From positions 1 to 15,728 of the forward strand of contig JAZKXO010000083.1 of the NCBI GenBank assembly GCA_045611685.1: a stretch of DNA of 15,728 nt, given 5' to 3'. This DNA is from SIG701 sp045611685 (GTDB lineage Bacteria; Bacillota; Clostridia; Oscillospirales; CAG-272). Each line of letters begins with the position of its first letter. The first letter of the stretch is position 1. The notes beneath the pieces were generated by a model. The model saw only the letters and a list, made by a program, of their open reading frames with translations. It was not told the DNA's origin and did not search any database. The translations under genes were made by a program, and so were the position numbers. Shown here piece by piece: positions 1-6,471 of this stretch.

Positions 1-215
1 TCCGCGTGCTCGTCCGACAGAACGTATCTTTTGATGCGGATATACTGAAGATTGCGGAGACGAACCGCCGCTGGACGGGATTGCCCACGCTGGAAGAGGC
101 CGCCGTTCTCCGCGAGCGGCACGCCGCCGAGGAGAGGGAAGCGCTTCTCCGCATGTATGAAAAATGGCTCGCGTACGACTACGCGCGGTACAATAGGATA
201 GAAAAGATGAAATAA
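1..215 (+). CDS. C-terminal fragment of an unrecognised protein
   Basis: The reading frame is open from the left edge (codons in phase from base 3) to a TAA at 213-215, so this is probably the 3' end of a longer gene. A GTG at 6-8 could serve as a start, but no ribosome binding site can be checked because the sequence upstream is missing. About 70 residues are visible. They are charged and look mostly helical, with a Glu/Arg-rich stretch (LRERHAAEEREALL) and a Trp/Tyr-rich tail ending IEKMK. No catalytic motif or membrane segment is seen and the family is not recognised. An intrinsic terminator begins at the stop codon, so this gene ends its transcription unit. Confidence 0.6.
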   Translation, partial: RVLVRQNVSFDADILKIAETNRRWTGLPTLEEAAVLRERHAAEEREALLRMYEKWLAYDYARYNRIEKMK

Positions 216-238
216 AGGCGTCCGAAAGGACGCCTTTT
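214..238 (+). terminator. Bidirectional intrinsic terminator
   Basis: A 9-10 bp stem (AAGGCGTCC / GGACGCCTT) closed by a GAAA tetraloop is followed by TTTT on the plus strand. On the minus strand the same stem is followed by TTTATTTC. It therefore serves both the truncated gene to its left and the converging aminotransferase gene whose stop codon is at 241-243. Confidence 0.85.
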
Positions 239-240
239 CG

Positions 241-1524
241 TTATTTCGTTTCCAGTAGTTTTTCCGCAGACGCACAGCGAACGCACGCGCACAGAATCTC
301 GGTGGCGGTGCGCAGTTCGTCAAGAGAGGGGAACGACGGCGCCAGGCGCAGATTGCGGTCGCGCGGATCGCATCCGTAAGGGTACGTCGCACCTGCATCG
401 GTCAGAGCAACGCCGGCGTTCTTTGCCAGACGGTACACGCGGCGCGCACAGTCGTCCAGTGTGTTGAGGCTGATGAAGTAGCCGCCCTTCGGCTTCGTCC
501 AGTCCGCGATGCCGAGTCCGCCGAGCTCTCTTTCGAGAATCTCGCCGACTGCCTCGAATTTCGGGCGCAGGATCGCGGCGTGGCGGCGCATATGTGCGCG
601 GATGCCGTCCGCGTCGCCGAAATATTTCACGTGGCGCATCTGGTTGATCTTGTCGAATCCGATCGTCTGCGTGGAGAGGATGGGCTTTATCTGATGGATG
701 TTGTTTTCGCTTGCCGCCATGATCGCCACACCCGAGCCGGGGAAGGAGATTTTTGAGGTGGACGCGAAATAGAAGATGTTATCGACGGTGCCGTTCTCCT
801 CGGCGAGCTGGAAGATGTCCGCCAGCGGCACGTCTTCGTCGTACAGCTCGTGCACGGCGTAGGCGTTATCCCAGAAGATACGGAAATCGGGCGCGGCGGG
901 GCGGAGAGATGCGAGTTCCTCCACGACCGCGTCGGAGTAGGTTACGCCCTCGGGGTTCGAGAATTTCGGCACGCACCAGATACCCTTCACGGACGGATCG
1001 GAGCAGACGTGCATGCGCACCTCTTTCATGTCCGGTCCTTCGGGGGTCATGGCGATTGGGATCATCTCAATGCCGAGCGCACGGCAGATCGCGAAATGGC
1101 GATCGTATCCGGGAGAGGGACAGAGGAATTTGATGCGTCCCTGGCGTCCCCACGGCTCGTAGCCGCCGCGCACGCCGAAGAGCATGCAGCGAACGACGGT
1201 GTCGAACATCAGATTGAGCGACGAGTTGCCCGCTACGATGATCCGCTCAGGCTTAATACCGAGAAGATCGGCGAACAGCTTTTTCGTCTCCGGAAGGCCG
1301 TCGAGGATGCCGTAGTTGCGGCAGTCGAGTCCGCTTTCCGAGAAGCAGTCGTCCGTTTGCGTGATCACGCCGAGCATCCCCGAGGAGAGATCGAGCTGCT
1401 CGCGTCCGGGCTTTCCGCGCGTCAGGTCAAGCTTGATATTTTGTGCTTTATACGCCGCGAGCTCAGCCTTCGCTTTATCTCTTTCGGCGAGAAGTTGTTC
1501 CTTTGTCATTTCGGACCATAACAT
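241..1524 (-). CDS. PLP-dependent aspartate-type aminotransferase (class Ic-like)
   Basis: The 427-residue protein has the layout of fold-type I aminotransferases, closest by eye to the Corynebacterium-type class Ic aspartate aminotransferases. An N-terminal KLDLTRGKP segment (31-39) is followed by YGILDGLPE (71-79), the cofactor-binding NSSLN (100-104), FLCPSPGYDRHF (133-144), SNPEG with the cofactor-side Asn190, WDNAY with Asp219 and Tyr222, and STSK with the Schiff-base Lys258. RNLRLAPS near the C-terminus supplies the usual carboxylate-binding Arg. The expected reaction is amino transfer between aspartate or a similar amino acid and 2-oxoglutarate in the cytoplasm; exact substrate is inference. 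The start is the ATG at 1524: a GAGG lies 9 bases upstream. It forms its own unit, with a promoter at 1593-1621 and the terminator at 214-238. Confidence 0.9.
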   Translation of the reverse strand: MLWSEMTKEQLLAERDKAKAELAAYKAQNIKLDLTRGKPGREQLDLSSGMLGVITQTDDCFSESGLDCRNYGILDGLPETKKLFADLLGIKPERIIVAGNSSLNLMFDTVVRCMLFGVRGGYEPWGRQGRIKFLCPSPGYDRHFAICRALGIEMIPIAMTPEGPDMKEVRMHVCSDPSVKGIWCVPKFSNPEGVTYSDAVVEELASLRPAAPDFRIFWDNAYAVHELYDEDVPLADIFQLAEENGTVDNIFYFASTSKISFPGSGVAIMAASENNIHQIKPILSTQTIGFDKINQMRHVKYFGDADGIRAHMRRHAAILRPKFEAVGEILERELGGLGIADWTKPKGGYFISLNTLDDCARRVYRLAKNAGVALTDAGATYPYGCDPRDRNLRLAPSFPSLDELRTATEILCACVRCASAEKLLETK

Positions 1525-1592
1525 AGTTTTACGCCTCGTTTTGCAATTTTTGTCGCCGCATTTTTCATAATGGCACGGCGCAGTCTGCCGAT

Positions 1593-1621
1593 ATTATACA
1601 CCATCCGCTGTAAAAATGCAA
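1593..1621 (-). promoter_or_regulatory. Sigma-A-type promoter of the aminotransferase gene
   Basis: Read on the minus strand there is a perfect -10 TATAAT (1593-1598) and a weak -35 TTGCAT (1616-1621) with a 17 bp spacer. The predicted start near 1586 leaves a leader of about 60 nt before the aminotransferase ATG. The upstream flank (1630-1655) is rich in A/T tracts. Confidence 0.6.
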
Positions 1622-1673
1622 GCAGAGAATGGAAAAAATGCAAAAATTTTTTAAAAGCCGTGAAAAAGACATC

Positions 1674-1700
1674 AAAAAACGCCGTTTGAGACGGCGTTTT
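1674..1700 (-). terminator. Intrinsic terminator of the radical SAM gene
   Basis: On the minus strand a 10 bp perfect stem (AAAACGCCGT / ACGGCGTTTT, 5-nt loop at 1686-1690) runs into TTTTTT (1674-1679). The stem begins directly at the TGA of the radical SAM gene (1700-1702). Confidence 0.9.
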
Positions 1701-2629
1701 CATATAGAACTGCATCCTTGAAAGATGTTTCTTTCACGCATTTCGCGATCGAGGAGATTCGAGATCGCCTTTTTGTTGCGCACCCAGAGGGGCGCCGCCA
1801 GCCTATCGCGCGGGGCGTCCGCCGAAATGCGCGCGATCACCACCTCGGGCGGGATCACGGCGAGCTGGTCGCACAGAATCCCCACGTGCTCCTCCATTTC
1901 GAGCGGTTTGTAGTCCCCTCTCCCCCACATCTCGTGAAGATCCGTGCCGAAAAGCACGCACGTCGCGTGCATTTTCACCATATCGGGGCAAAGATTTGCC
2001 GCCGCCTTCGCCGTCGCCAGCATATCGGCGGCACTTTCCCCGGGGAGCCCGTTCATGAGATGCAGACAAATGCGGATATTTCCGCCCGCCGCCCGCAATC
2101 TTTCGTACCCGCGGACAAAATCCCCGTGCCCGTAGCCGCGGCGGATGAGAGAAAGCGTCGTATCGTTCGACGTCTGCATCCCCAGCTCAAGGAGAAGCGG
2201 GATCGTCTCGGACGTTTCCCGGAGCAGATCGATCACCGCATCCGAAAGGCAGTCCGCCCGCGTGCCGATCGCGAGCATTTCGGCGTCGGGCAAGGCGGCG
2301 CATCGGCGGTACAGCGCGCGAAGATGCCCGATCTCGCCGTAGGTGTTCGTGTTCGCCTGCAGGTAGGGAATCCTTGCCGTCTCTCCCCATTTCCGACGGG
2401 CGATCTCCGTGCCGCGGCGGTACTGCTCCTCGATCGTTTCCCCGTGCGCGCCCGACGAGCCGCCGTGGCAGAAGAGGCACCCGCGCGTGCCGCACGTTCC
2501 ATCCTTGTTCGGGCAGGTGAGATTCGCGTCAAGGGAGATGCGCGACGCTTTTCGCCCAAAATATGCGCGGGCGAAATGATCGAACGTGTGATACCGTTTG
2601 TTCGTGTGCGAGTACAAAAATTCGTCCAC
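1700..2629 (-). CDS. TIGR01212/YhcC-type radical SAM protein
   Basis: The 309-residue protein matches the length and motif pattern of the YhcC/YtqA radical SAM family (TIGR01212). It opens with a YHTFDHFARAYFG-like segment. The cluster-binding cysteines then follow in a C-x11-C-x2-C arrangement (Cys39, Cys51, Cys54 within CPNKDGTCGTRGCLFC) with an additional Cys46. Later come an NTNTYG segment, GTRADCL and LELGMQTSNDTTL, and HLMNGLPGE, all typical of the barrel. These enzymes bind a 4Fe-4S cluster and cleave S-adenosylmethionine; the substrate of this family is not established. The start is a GTG at 2627-2629 with GGAGG six bases upstream, which is better supported than any downstream ATG. 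It is a single-gene unit; a promoter was not clearly identified. Confidence 0.88.
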   Translation of the reverse strand: MDEFLYSHTNKRYHTFDHFARAYFGRKASRISLDANLTCPNKDGTCGTRGCLFCHGGSSGAHGETIEEQYRRGTEIARRKWGETARIPYLQANTNTYGEIGHLRALYRRCAALPDAEMLAIGTRADCLSDAVIDLLRETSETIPLLLELGMQTSNDTTLSLIRRGYGHGDFVRGYERLRAAGGNIRICLHLMNGLPGESAADMLATAKAAANLCPDMVKMHATCVLFGTDLHEMWGRGDYKPLEMEEHVGILCDQLAVIPPEVVIARISADAPRDRLAAPLWVRNKKAISNLLDREMRERNIFQGCSSI

Positions 2630-2666
2630 GGCGCACCTCCATTTGTAAAGATTTCATGAAAGTTCT

Positions 2667-2695
2667 TTGCAAGCCCCGAGGGAACATGGTATAAT
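2667..2695 (+). promoter_or_regulatory. Sigma-A-type promoter reading toward the DUF6062 gene
   Basis: TTGCAA (2667-2672), a 17 bp spacer and a perfect TATAAT (2690-2695) predict a start near 2702. The next gene on this strand begins at 2936, so the leader would be about 235 nt and would contain the whole hairpin-rich repeat. An AAAGGAG sits right after the -10 (2696-2702) but no start codon is well placed for it. Confidence 0.55.
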
Positions 2696-2727
2696 AAAGG
2701 AGAAGAAAACGCATCCCAAAGGGGGTT

Positions 2728-2780
2728 GAGGGGGCGAAGCCCCCTCGGAAACAACTTTCCCGTGCGGCGGGAATACCCCG
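2728..2780 (+). repeat. Hairpin repeat, copy 1
   Basis: The element contains a GAGGGGGC-GAA-GCCCCCTC hairpin (2728-2746), then CAACTTTCC, then a smaller CGGG/CCCG hairpin within GGCGGGAATACCCCG. The same order of parts and much of the same sequence recur in the same orientation at 4205-4262. Neither copy lies inside a credible protein gene. Confidence 0.6.
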
Positions 2781-2935
2781 TCGGGCGGACGTCTTACATC
2801 CGCGCGGCAGCGCAGAGCCGTAATGGTACGGTTGCCGGGGTGGGTGCCCCCCTTCGGGAAATCGGTCTCCTTCAGTATATCACAACCCCCTCATCCCCGT
2901 CAACATATTATATAGGTAAGAAAGAGGTTCAAATT
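2781..2935 (+). other. GC-rich structured leader, no gene seen
   Basis: Between the repeat and the DUF6062 start codon there are further local hairpins: GCGGA/TCCGC (2785-2803), a perfect CCGTA-ATGG-TACGG (2818-2831) and GGGG/CCCC (2837-2850). An AT-rich stretch (2901-2935) then carries the ribosome binding site. A frame is open through this DNA in phase with the downstream gene, but its translation has no protein-like character. A second, weaker promoter around TATTAT (2907-2912) cannot be excluded. Confidence 0.4.
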
Positions 2936-3658
2936 ATGGAACAGATCTATACTATACCGGTCAACGAAGCGTTTGAAGCATCCGCCGCCGATCCCTCGCT
3001 CGGCTGTCCGTTCTGCCGCCTGTACAATAAGCTGGAGCAGGACGAGCTCGAACTCATTCTCGGCGCGTCGATGATGGAGCCGGACGTGCGGATCAAAACG
3101 AACGAGCTCGGCTTTTGCCGCGATCACTTCGGCATGATGCTCCGCCGCCCGAAGCGCCTGCCGCTCTCCCTCATGCTCGAGAGCCATCTTGCCGAGCAGG
3201 TGAAGAACCTCGGACGGGGCGGCATGTTCCCCGGCAAGAACGGGGAGACCGCCGCGAAGAAGTTCACCACGCTCGCGGGCTCCTGCTACATCTGCTCGAG
3301 GATCGAGTACAATTTCACGAGAATGCAGGAAACGGCGGCGCTCCTGTGGGAGAACGATCCCGCGTTCAAGGAAAAGGTGCTCGCCCAGCCGTTCTTCTGC
3401 CTTACGCACTACGCCGGCTTCGTTACGGCGGCGAAGGAACGCCTCGGACGGCGTGATTTCGGCGATTTCTATAAGGCGGTCTCGGCACACGAGGGCGAGT
3501 ACATGGACAAGCTCCAGGCGGACGTAAGCTGGTTCGTGAAAAAATTCGATTACCGCTACGAGGACGAGCCGTGGGGCGATGCAAAGGACGCGCCCGAGCG
3601 CGCCGTCGCGTTCCTCGCCGGCAGGATCCACGAAGAGCCGGACGAGAAAAAGAAATAA
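2936..3658 (+). CDS. DUF6062 family protein with two CxxC...CxxH metal-site modules
   Basis: The 240-residue protein resembles the Firmicutes DUF6062 family, whose function is not known. Two matching modules are visible: GCPFC...FCRDHF (Cys24, Cys27, Cys61, His64) and SCYIC...FCLTHY (Cys117, Cys120, Cys155, His158). The gaps between the CxxC and CxxH pairs are almost equal (33 and 34 residues). Each set is a plausible zinc site, which suggests an internal duplication; metal binding is inference. No signal peptide or membrane segment is seen, so it is probably cytoplasmic. The C-terminus is charged (PDEKKK). The frame extends upstream to 2726, but the ATG at 2936 is chosen because AGAGG lies 9 bases ahead of it and the upstream translation comes from the repeat. 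A terminator follows directly. Confidence 0.85.
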   Translation: MEQIYTIPVNEAFEASAADPSLGCPFCRLYNKLEQDELELILGASMMEPDVRIKTNELGFCRDHFGMMLRRPKRLPLSLMLESHLAEQVKNLGRGGMFPGKNGETAAKKFTTLAGSCYICSRIEYNFTRMQETAALLWENDPAFKEKVLAQPFFCLTHYAGFVTAAKERLGRRDFGDFYKAVSAHEGEYMDKLQADVSWFVKKFDYRYEDEPWGDAKDAPERAVAFLAGRIHEEPDEKKK

Positions 3659-3663
3659 AGAAG

Positions 3664-3688
3664 AGGGCATCCGAAGGGACGCCTTTTT
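3664..3688 (+). terminator. Intrinsic terminator of the DUF6062 gene
   Basis: GGCATCC (3666-3672), a GAAG loop and GGACGCC (3677-3683) form a 7 bp stem with one A-C mismatch, followed by TTTTT (3684-3688). It starts six bases after the stop codon and closely resembles the terminators at 214-238 and 4102-4130. Confidence 0.8.
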
Positions 3689-3784
3689 GCCGTGCCAATG
3701 AAGCCCCCTCATCTTTCCAAAACCTATTTTCGCAACATTTCATTCACTTTTGAAAATTTTTTGAACATTTTTACCAAAAACCTA

Positions 3785-3813
3785 TTGACAAACTATAGGG
3801 TGTATGGTACACT
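3785..3813 (+). promoter_or_regulatory. Strong promoter of the orphan RNA
   Basis: A perfect TTGACA (3785-3790) is separated by exactly 17 bp from TACACT (3808-3813, four of six consensus bases). The DNA just upstream (3727-3780) is full of A and T tracts, like an UP element. The predicted start is near 3819-3821. No protein gene lies downstream on this strand before the terminator at 4102-4130. Confidence 0.7.
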
Positions 3814-3819
3814 ATAGAC

Positions 3820-4130
3820 ACAGAAGAGAGAGTCTAAAGAAAAAGACAACACACGTGCAGGGCACGGAAAGGGGTGGATCCGGTGGGCTATACGGAAGAA
3901 ATACAGAATCATAAAAACGGCGTATCGTACGCTCGGCGGATTTCGTCCCGCAACGTCAGAACGAGATTCTGAAAGCCGCAACGGACGGCAACCTTCGGCG
4001 GGTGAGAAACCGCGGCGCGATCGCCACGAAACCCTTGGCAAATTTATATAGATACGTTTACCGAGGTTTAACGATCGCGTGTGAAAGGAACACGCAATAA
4101 CAAAGGCATCCGCAAAAGCGGATGCCTTTT
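3820..4130 (+). ncRNA. Orphan structured RNA of about 310 nt, class not recognised
   Basis: The stretch is bounded by a consensus promoter and a perfect terminator and holds no convincing protein frame. It is dense in perfect self-complementarity: CGTGC/GCACG (3854-3866), GCGTA/TACGC (3920-3932), TCAGAA/TTCTGA (3956-3972) and GCGG/CCGC (3998-4013). A long two-part stem pairs CGCGATCG (4016-4023) with CGATCGCG (4072-4079), and inside it AAACCCTTGG (4029-4038) with CCGAGGTTT (4061-4069). A last hairpin GCGTGT/ACACGC is at 4077-4095. I compared it by eye with the conserved cores of RNase P RNA, tmRNA, SRP RNA, T-box, cobalamin, SAM, lysine, FMN, c-di-GMP, c-di-AMP and glmS and saw no match. The gene after it lies on the other strand, so it is not an obvious riboswitch. 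A trans-acting RNA is the best guess; a diverged known class remains possible. Confidence 0.6.
4102..4130 (+). terminator. Intrinsic terminator of the orphan RNA
   Basis: A perfect 12 bp stem, AAAGGCATCCGC (4102-4113) with GCGGATGCCTTT (4118-4129) and an AAAA loop, ends in TTTT (4127-4130). Read on the minus strand it is followed by TTTGTTATT, so it may also stop transcripts arriving from the GT4-CsaB gene. Confidence 0.9.
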
Positions 4131-4204
4131 CTGCATGCTTTTCGTCAGATCGGGCGCAGGCGAGTTTTCTCGGAGACAATGCGGGGAGAGCCATCTCACA
4201 GGTT

Positions 4205-4262
4205 CGGGGGCGTGGTGCCCCCGATTCTAAATCAACTTTTCCTCGCGGCGGGTGTACCCCGC
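4205..4262 (+). repeat. Hairpin repeat, copy 2
   Basis: CGGGGGC/GCCCCCG (4205-4223) is followed by ATCAACTTTTCC and GCGGCGGGTGTACCCCGC, in the same order and orientation as the element at 2728-2780. It abuts the 3' end of the GT4-CsaB gene. Transcribed on the minus strand it would place two strong hairpins just after that gene's TAA, but without a U-tract. Confidence 0.6.
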
Positions 4263-4268
4263 TTTTTT
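4248..4268 (+). terminator. Terminator-like hairpin on the plus strand
   Basis: GCGGG-TGTAC-CCCGC (4248-4262) is followed by TTTTTT (4263-4268). The T-run overlaps the TAA of the converging gene. It would act as a backup stop for transcripts passing 4130, and is part of repeat copy 2. Confidence 0.6.
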
Positions 4269-6471
4269 ATCTCCCGAAATACATCCTCGCCGCCGCATCC
4301 ATATCCGTCTCGGCGAGGCGTTGGAGCTCTGCCGTGCGTGCTTTCAGATGCGCCGGAAGCGTTTCGTCCGTCAGCGCCCGCGTCAATACCGCGGCGATCT
4401 TCTCCGCGTCGGGCTTGTCTTGCGCGATCGTAAACTCGCCCATCTCGAGATACCCCATGAGGGCGTCGATCTTCGGATCGTACGAGATCGCCGCGGTGGG
4501 CACGCCTGCCGCCGTCGCGAAAATGAGCGCGTGCAGGCGCATGCCGACGAGTGCCCGTGCGGACGCGATCTCTGTAAAGATCTCCTCAGCCGTCGCGGCC
4601 TTCGAGCACTGTGCATCCACGCCCGCCTCGGTGAGGCGAGCGCACACGCGTGCACAGATCTCCTTATCGTATCGGGGCTGGAGCGGCAAGAGCACAGCTG
4701 TGAGCGACCGATCGCGGCATACCGACGTGAGGGCTGAGACGACCGCGTCTTCGAGCGCCGTAATATCCGTCTTTTTCGCCGATTGACCTGCCGTCTCGCG
4801 CAGCGACACGATGATCTTTCCCGCAGGCTTTCGATCGGTATCCCCGCCGGCGAGTCGGTACACGGGATCGGCGGTGACGAGAATCTTCTCCGCGTCGATA
4901 CCCATCGAGACGAGTTCTCCCTTGGATGTCGGCTCGCGTACGCTTATATAGTCGGCGCACCTTGCCGCCGCCGCCGCAATCCTTCGGTTGAGAGGGCGGC
5001 TGATCGGGCCGATGCCGTTTGCAAAAATCATAACGGGGACGCCCATTCTTTTGGCGAGTCGGATCACCGAGGCATAGTACCAGAGCGATTTCGAGCTCGT
5101 GGCGTCCTGGAACAGACTGCCGCCGCCCGAGATAAGAAGCTTTGCGTGCTTTATCGCGCGGCGTACTGCGAAAACATTGAATCGGCTGACCGATTTCACA
5201 CCCACCGCGGGTACGGCGCCTCTCTTTGAGAGCGCCGCGATACGGCGGATGCCGCCGCGTCGAAGCCCCGCCGAGATCACGGCGAGCAGCGTATCGTCGC
5301 CCGCGTTCGAAAAGCCGTAATAGCCGGAGACGACCACGTCCGCCATCCGCGGCACGTGCGCCGTCGCCGTTTCTTCGTAGATCTTCTCCGCATCGTCCGT
5401 CATCCGTTCGACGGAGTAGTATTTTTGGACGACGGATCGGTTGAACGCGCCCATTTGGCGGCGCTCCTCCGCGTCCTTCCCGAGAAGGGAGACGACGCAT
5501 CCCGCGATCTCGCCCGCATACGCAGGCGCACGCCCGCGGCAGCAAAAGTTCGTGGAGATCGCCTCTGCCTCAAGGGCGGGGATGAACGTGCCGAGGTGCC
5601 CCTCAGCACCGCTCAAAACGACGGGGAGAGATGCCGCCATCGCTTCCATCGCCGCGCGGGAAACGCCGACGAACACGTCCGCGATCGGCAGAATGCGGGC
5701 GATATCTCCACGGGGGCCTAGGACGAAAATGCGTCCGCCGCCAAGAGAATCGTCCATCTCCTTCGCCTGTTTTCGGATCTCGTCGAGCACATCGCCGCCG
5801 CCTACGATGATAAGGCGAGCCGAGGGGCGCGCCGATACGATCTCGGGCATCGCCTCAATGAGGCGGAACGCGTGCCACGCGCTCTCCTTGTCAAGGCGGG
5901 TTACGGTGAGAATCCTTTCCCCCTCGGGGATGGAGAATTCCCGGGCGAAATCCTCACCTGCCGCGCGGTCGTCGGTGAACGATGCGGTATCAATGCCGTT
6001 TACCGTAACGAGGATATTCTCCTCGGGCACGCGGTAAAAGCGGCGCAGGTAGTCTCGGATGTCGTCCGATACGGCAAGCGTTCTCTCACCCACGCGGGTG
6101 AGCATCCGCCAGTACCAGACGGGATTGAACGTGCCGTGGAACGTCGTTATGAACGGAATATCAAAGCGGCGTGCAAGCCGCTCGCCCAAAAATCCGGGGA
6201 TTCTGGCGTGCGCGTGGATCATATCGTAGGAGTTTTTCTTTATTTCCTCGGTGAGAATACGCATCGTCTCACGGAGTGCGGCGGGCTTTTTTGAAGAGAG
6301 GGGCGCTGTAATATGCCGAACCCCCGCCGTCACGAGAGGATCGACGAAGAGACCGCCGCCCGAGGCTACGGTCACTTTGTGCCCGCGTGCGACGAGCGCC
6401 TTCGACAACTCGAGAATGTGCGTCTCCGCGCCGCCGATCCCGAGGGACATCGTAAGCATCAGAATGTTCAT
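4267..6471 (-). CDS. csaB: GT4 glycosyltransferase fused to CsaB polysaccharide pyruvyl transferase
   Basis: This 734-residue protein joins two enzymes. Residues 1-370 form a GT-B fold family 4 glycosyltransferase: GIGGAETH (11-18) near the N-terminus, IHAHAR (85-90), VNGID (157-161) and the nucleotide-sugar-site motif SRAAMEAMAASLPVV (271-285). Residues 378-734 match CsaB (TIGR03609): SGYYGFSNAGDD (382-393), SGGGSLFQDATS (448-459), ANGIGP (484-489), MRLHALIFA (644-652) and ISYDPKID (662-669). CsaB adds pyruvate ketals to the secondary cell-wall polymer that anchors SLH-domain proteins; the GT domain may act on the same polymer (inference). No signal peptide, so cytoplasmic face. The ATG at 6471 is chosen over one at 6507 because AAGGAG sits 7 bases upstream. 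That ATG overlaps the helicase TGA (ATGA), implying translational coupling. Confidence 0.9.
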   Translation of the reverse strand: MNILMLTMSLGIGGAETHILELSKALVARGHKVTVASGGGLFVDPLVTAGVRHITAPLSSKKPAALRETMRILTEEIKKNSYDMIHAHARIPGFLGERLARRFDIPFITTFHGTFNPVWYWRMLTRVGERTLAVSDDIRDYLRRFYRVPEENILVTVNGIDTASFTDDRAAGEDFAREFSIPEGERILTVTRLDKESAWHAFRLIEAMPEIVSARPSARLIIVGGGDVLDEIRKQAKEMDDSLGGGRIFVLGPRGDIARILPIADVFVGVSRAAMEAMAASLPVVLSGAEGHLGTFIPALEAEAISTNFCCRGRAPAYAGEIAGCVVSLLGKDAEERRQMGAFNRSVVQKYYSVERMTDDAEKIYEETATAHVPRMADVVVSGYYGFSNAGDDTLLAVISAGLRRGGIRRIAALSKRGAVPAVGVKSVSRFNVFAVRRAIKHAKLLISGGGSLFQDATSSKSLWYYASVIRLAKRMGVPVMIFANGIGPISRPLNRRIAAAAARCADYISVREPTSKGELVSMGIDAEKILVTADPVYRLAGGDTDRKPAGKIIVSLRETAGQSAKKTDITALEDAVVSALTSVCRDRSLTAVLLPLQPRYDKEICARVCARLTEAGVDAQCSKAATAEEIFTEIASARALVGMRLHALIFATAAGVPTAAISYDPKIDALMGYLEMGEFTIAQDKPDAEKIAAVLTRALTDETLPAHLKARTAELQRLAETDMDAAARMYFGR

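Noticed and set aside
1718..2659. Long open frame on the plus strand opposite the radical SAM gene
   Set aside because: It is a GC-driven antisense shadow: its translation is His/Arg-rich and lacks motifs, while the minus strand has a complete radical SAM protein with a good start and terminator. The same applies to other long antisense frames, for example at 850-1521, 2900-3712, 12601-13284 and 13327-14127.
2726..2935. N-terminal extension of the DUF6062 protein by 70 residues
   Set aside because: The added residues come from the hairpin repeat, have no protein-like pattern, and a ribosome binding site precedes the ATG at 2936.
3871..3886. T-box-like motif (GGGTGGATCCGG) in the orphan RNA
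   Set aside because: It resembles the T-box antiterminator sequence, but it lies only about 50 nt from the start with no stem I region before it and no aminoacylation-type gene after it.
3874..3972. Small GTG-started frame of 32 codons inside the orphan RNA
   Set aside because: The ribosome binding site is poorly spaced, the peptide has no recognisable features, and its end coincides with a perfect hairpin, which fits RNA structure better. It is not excluded as a dual-function RNA.
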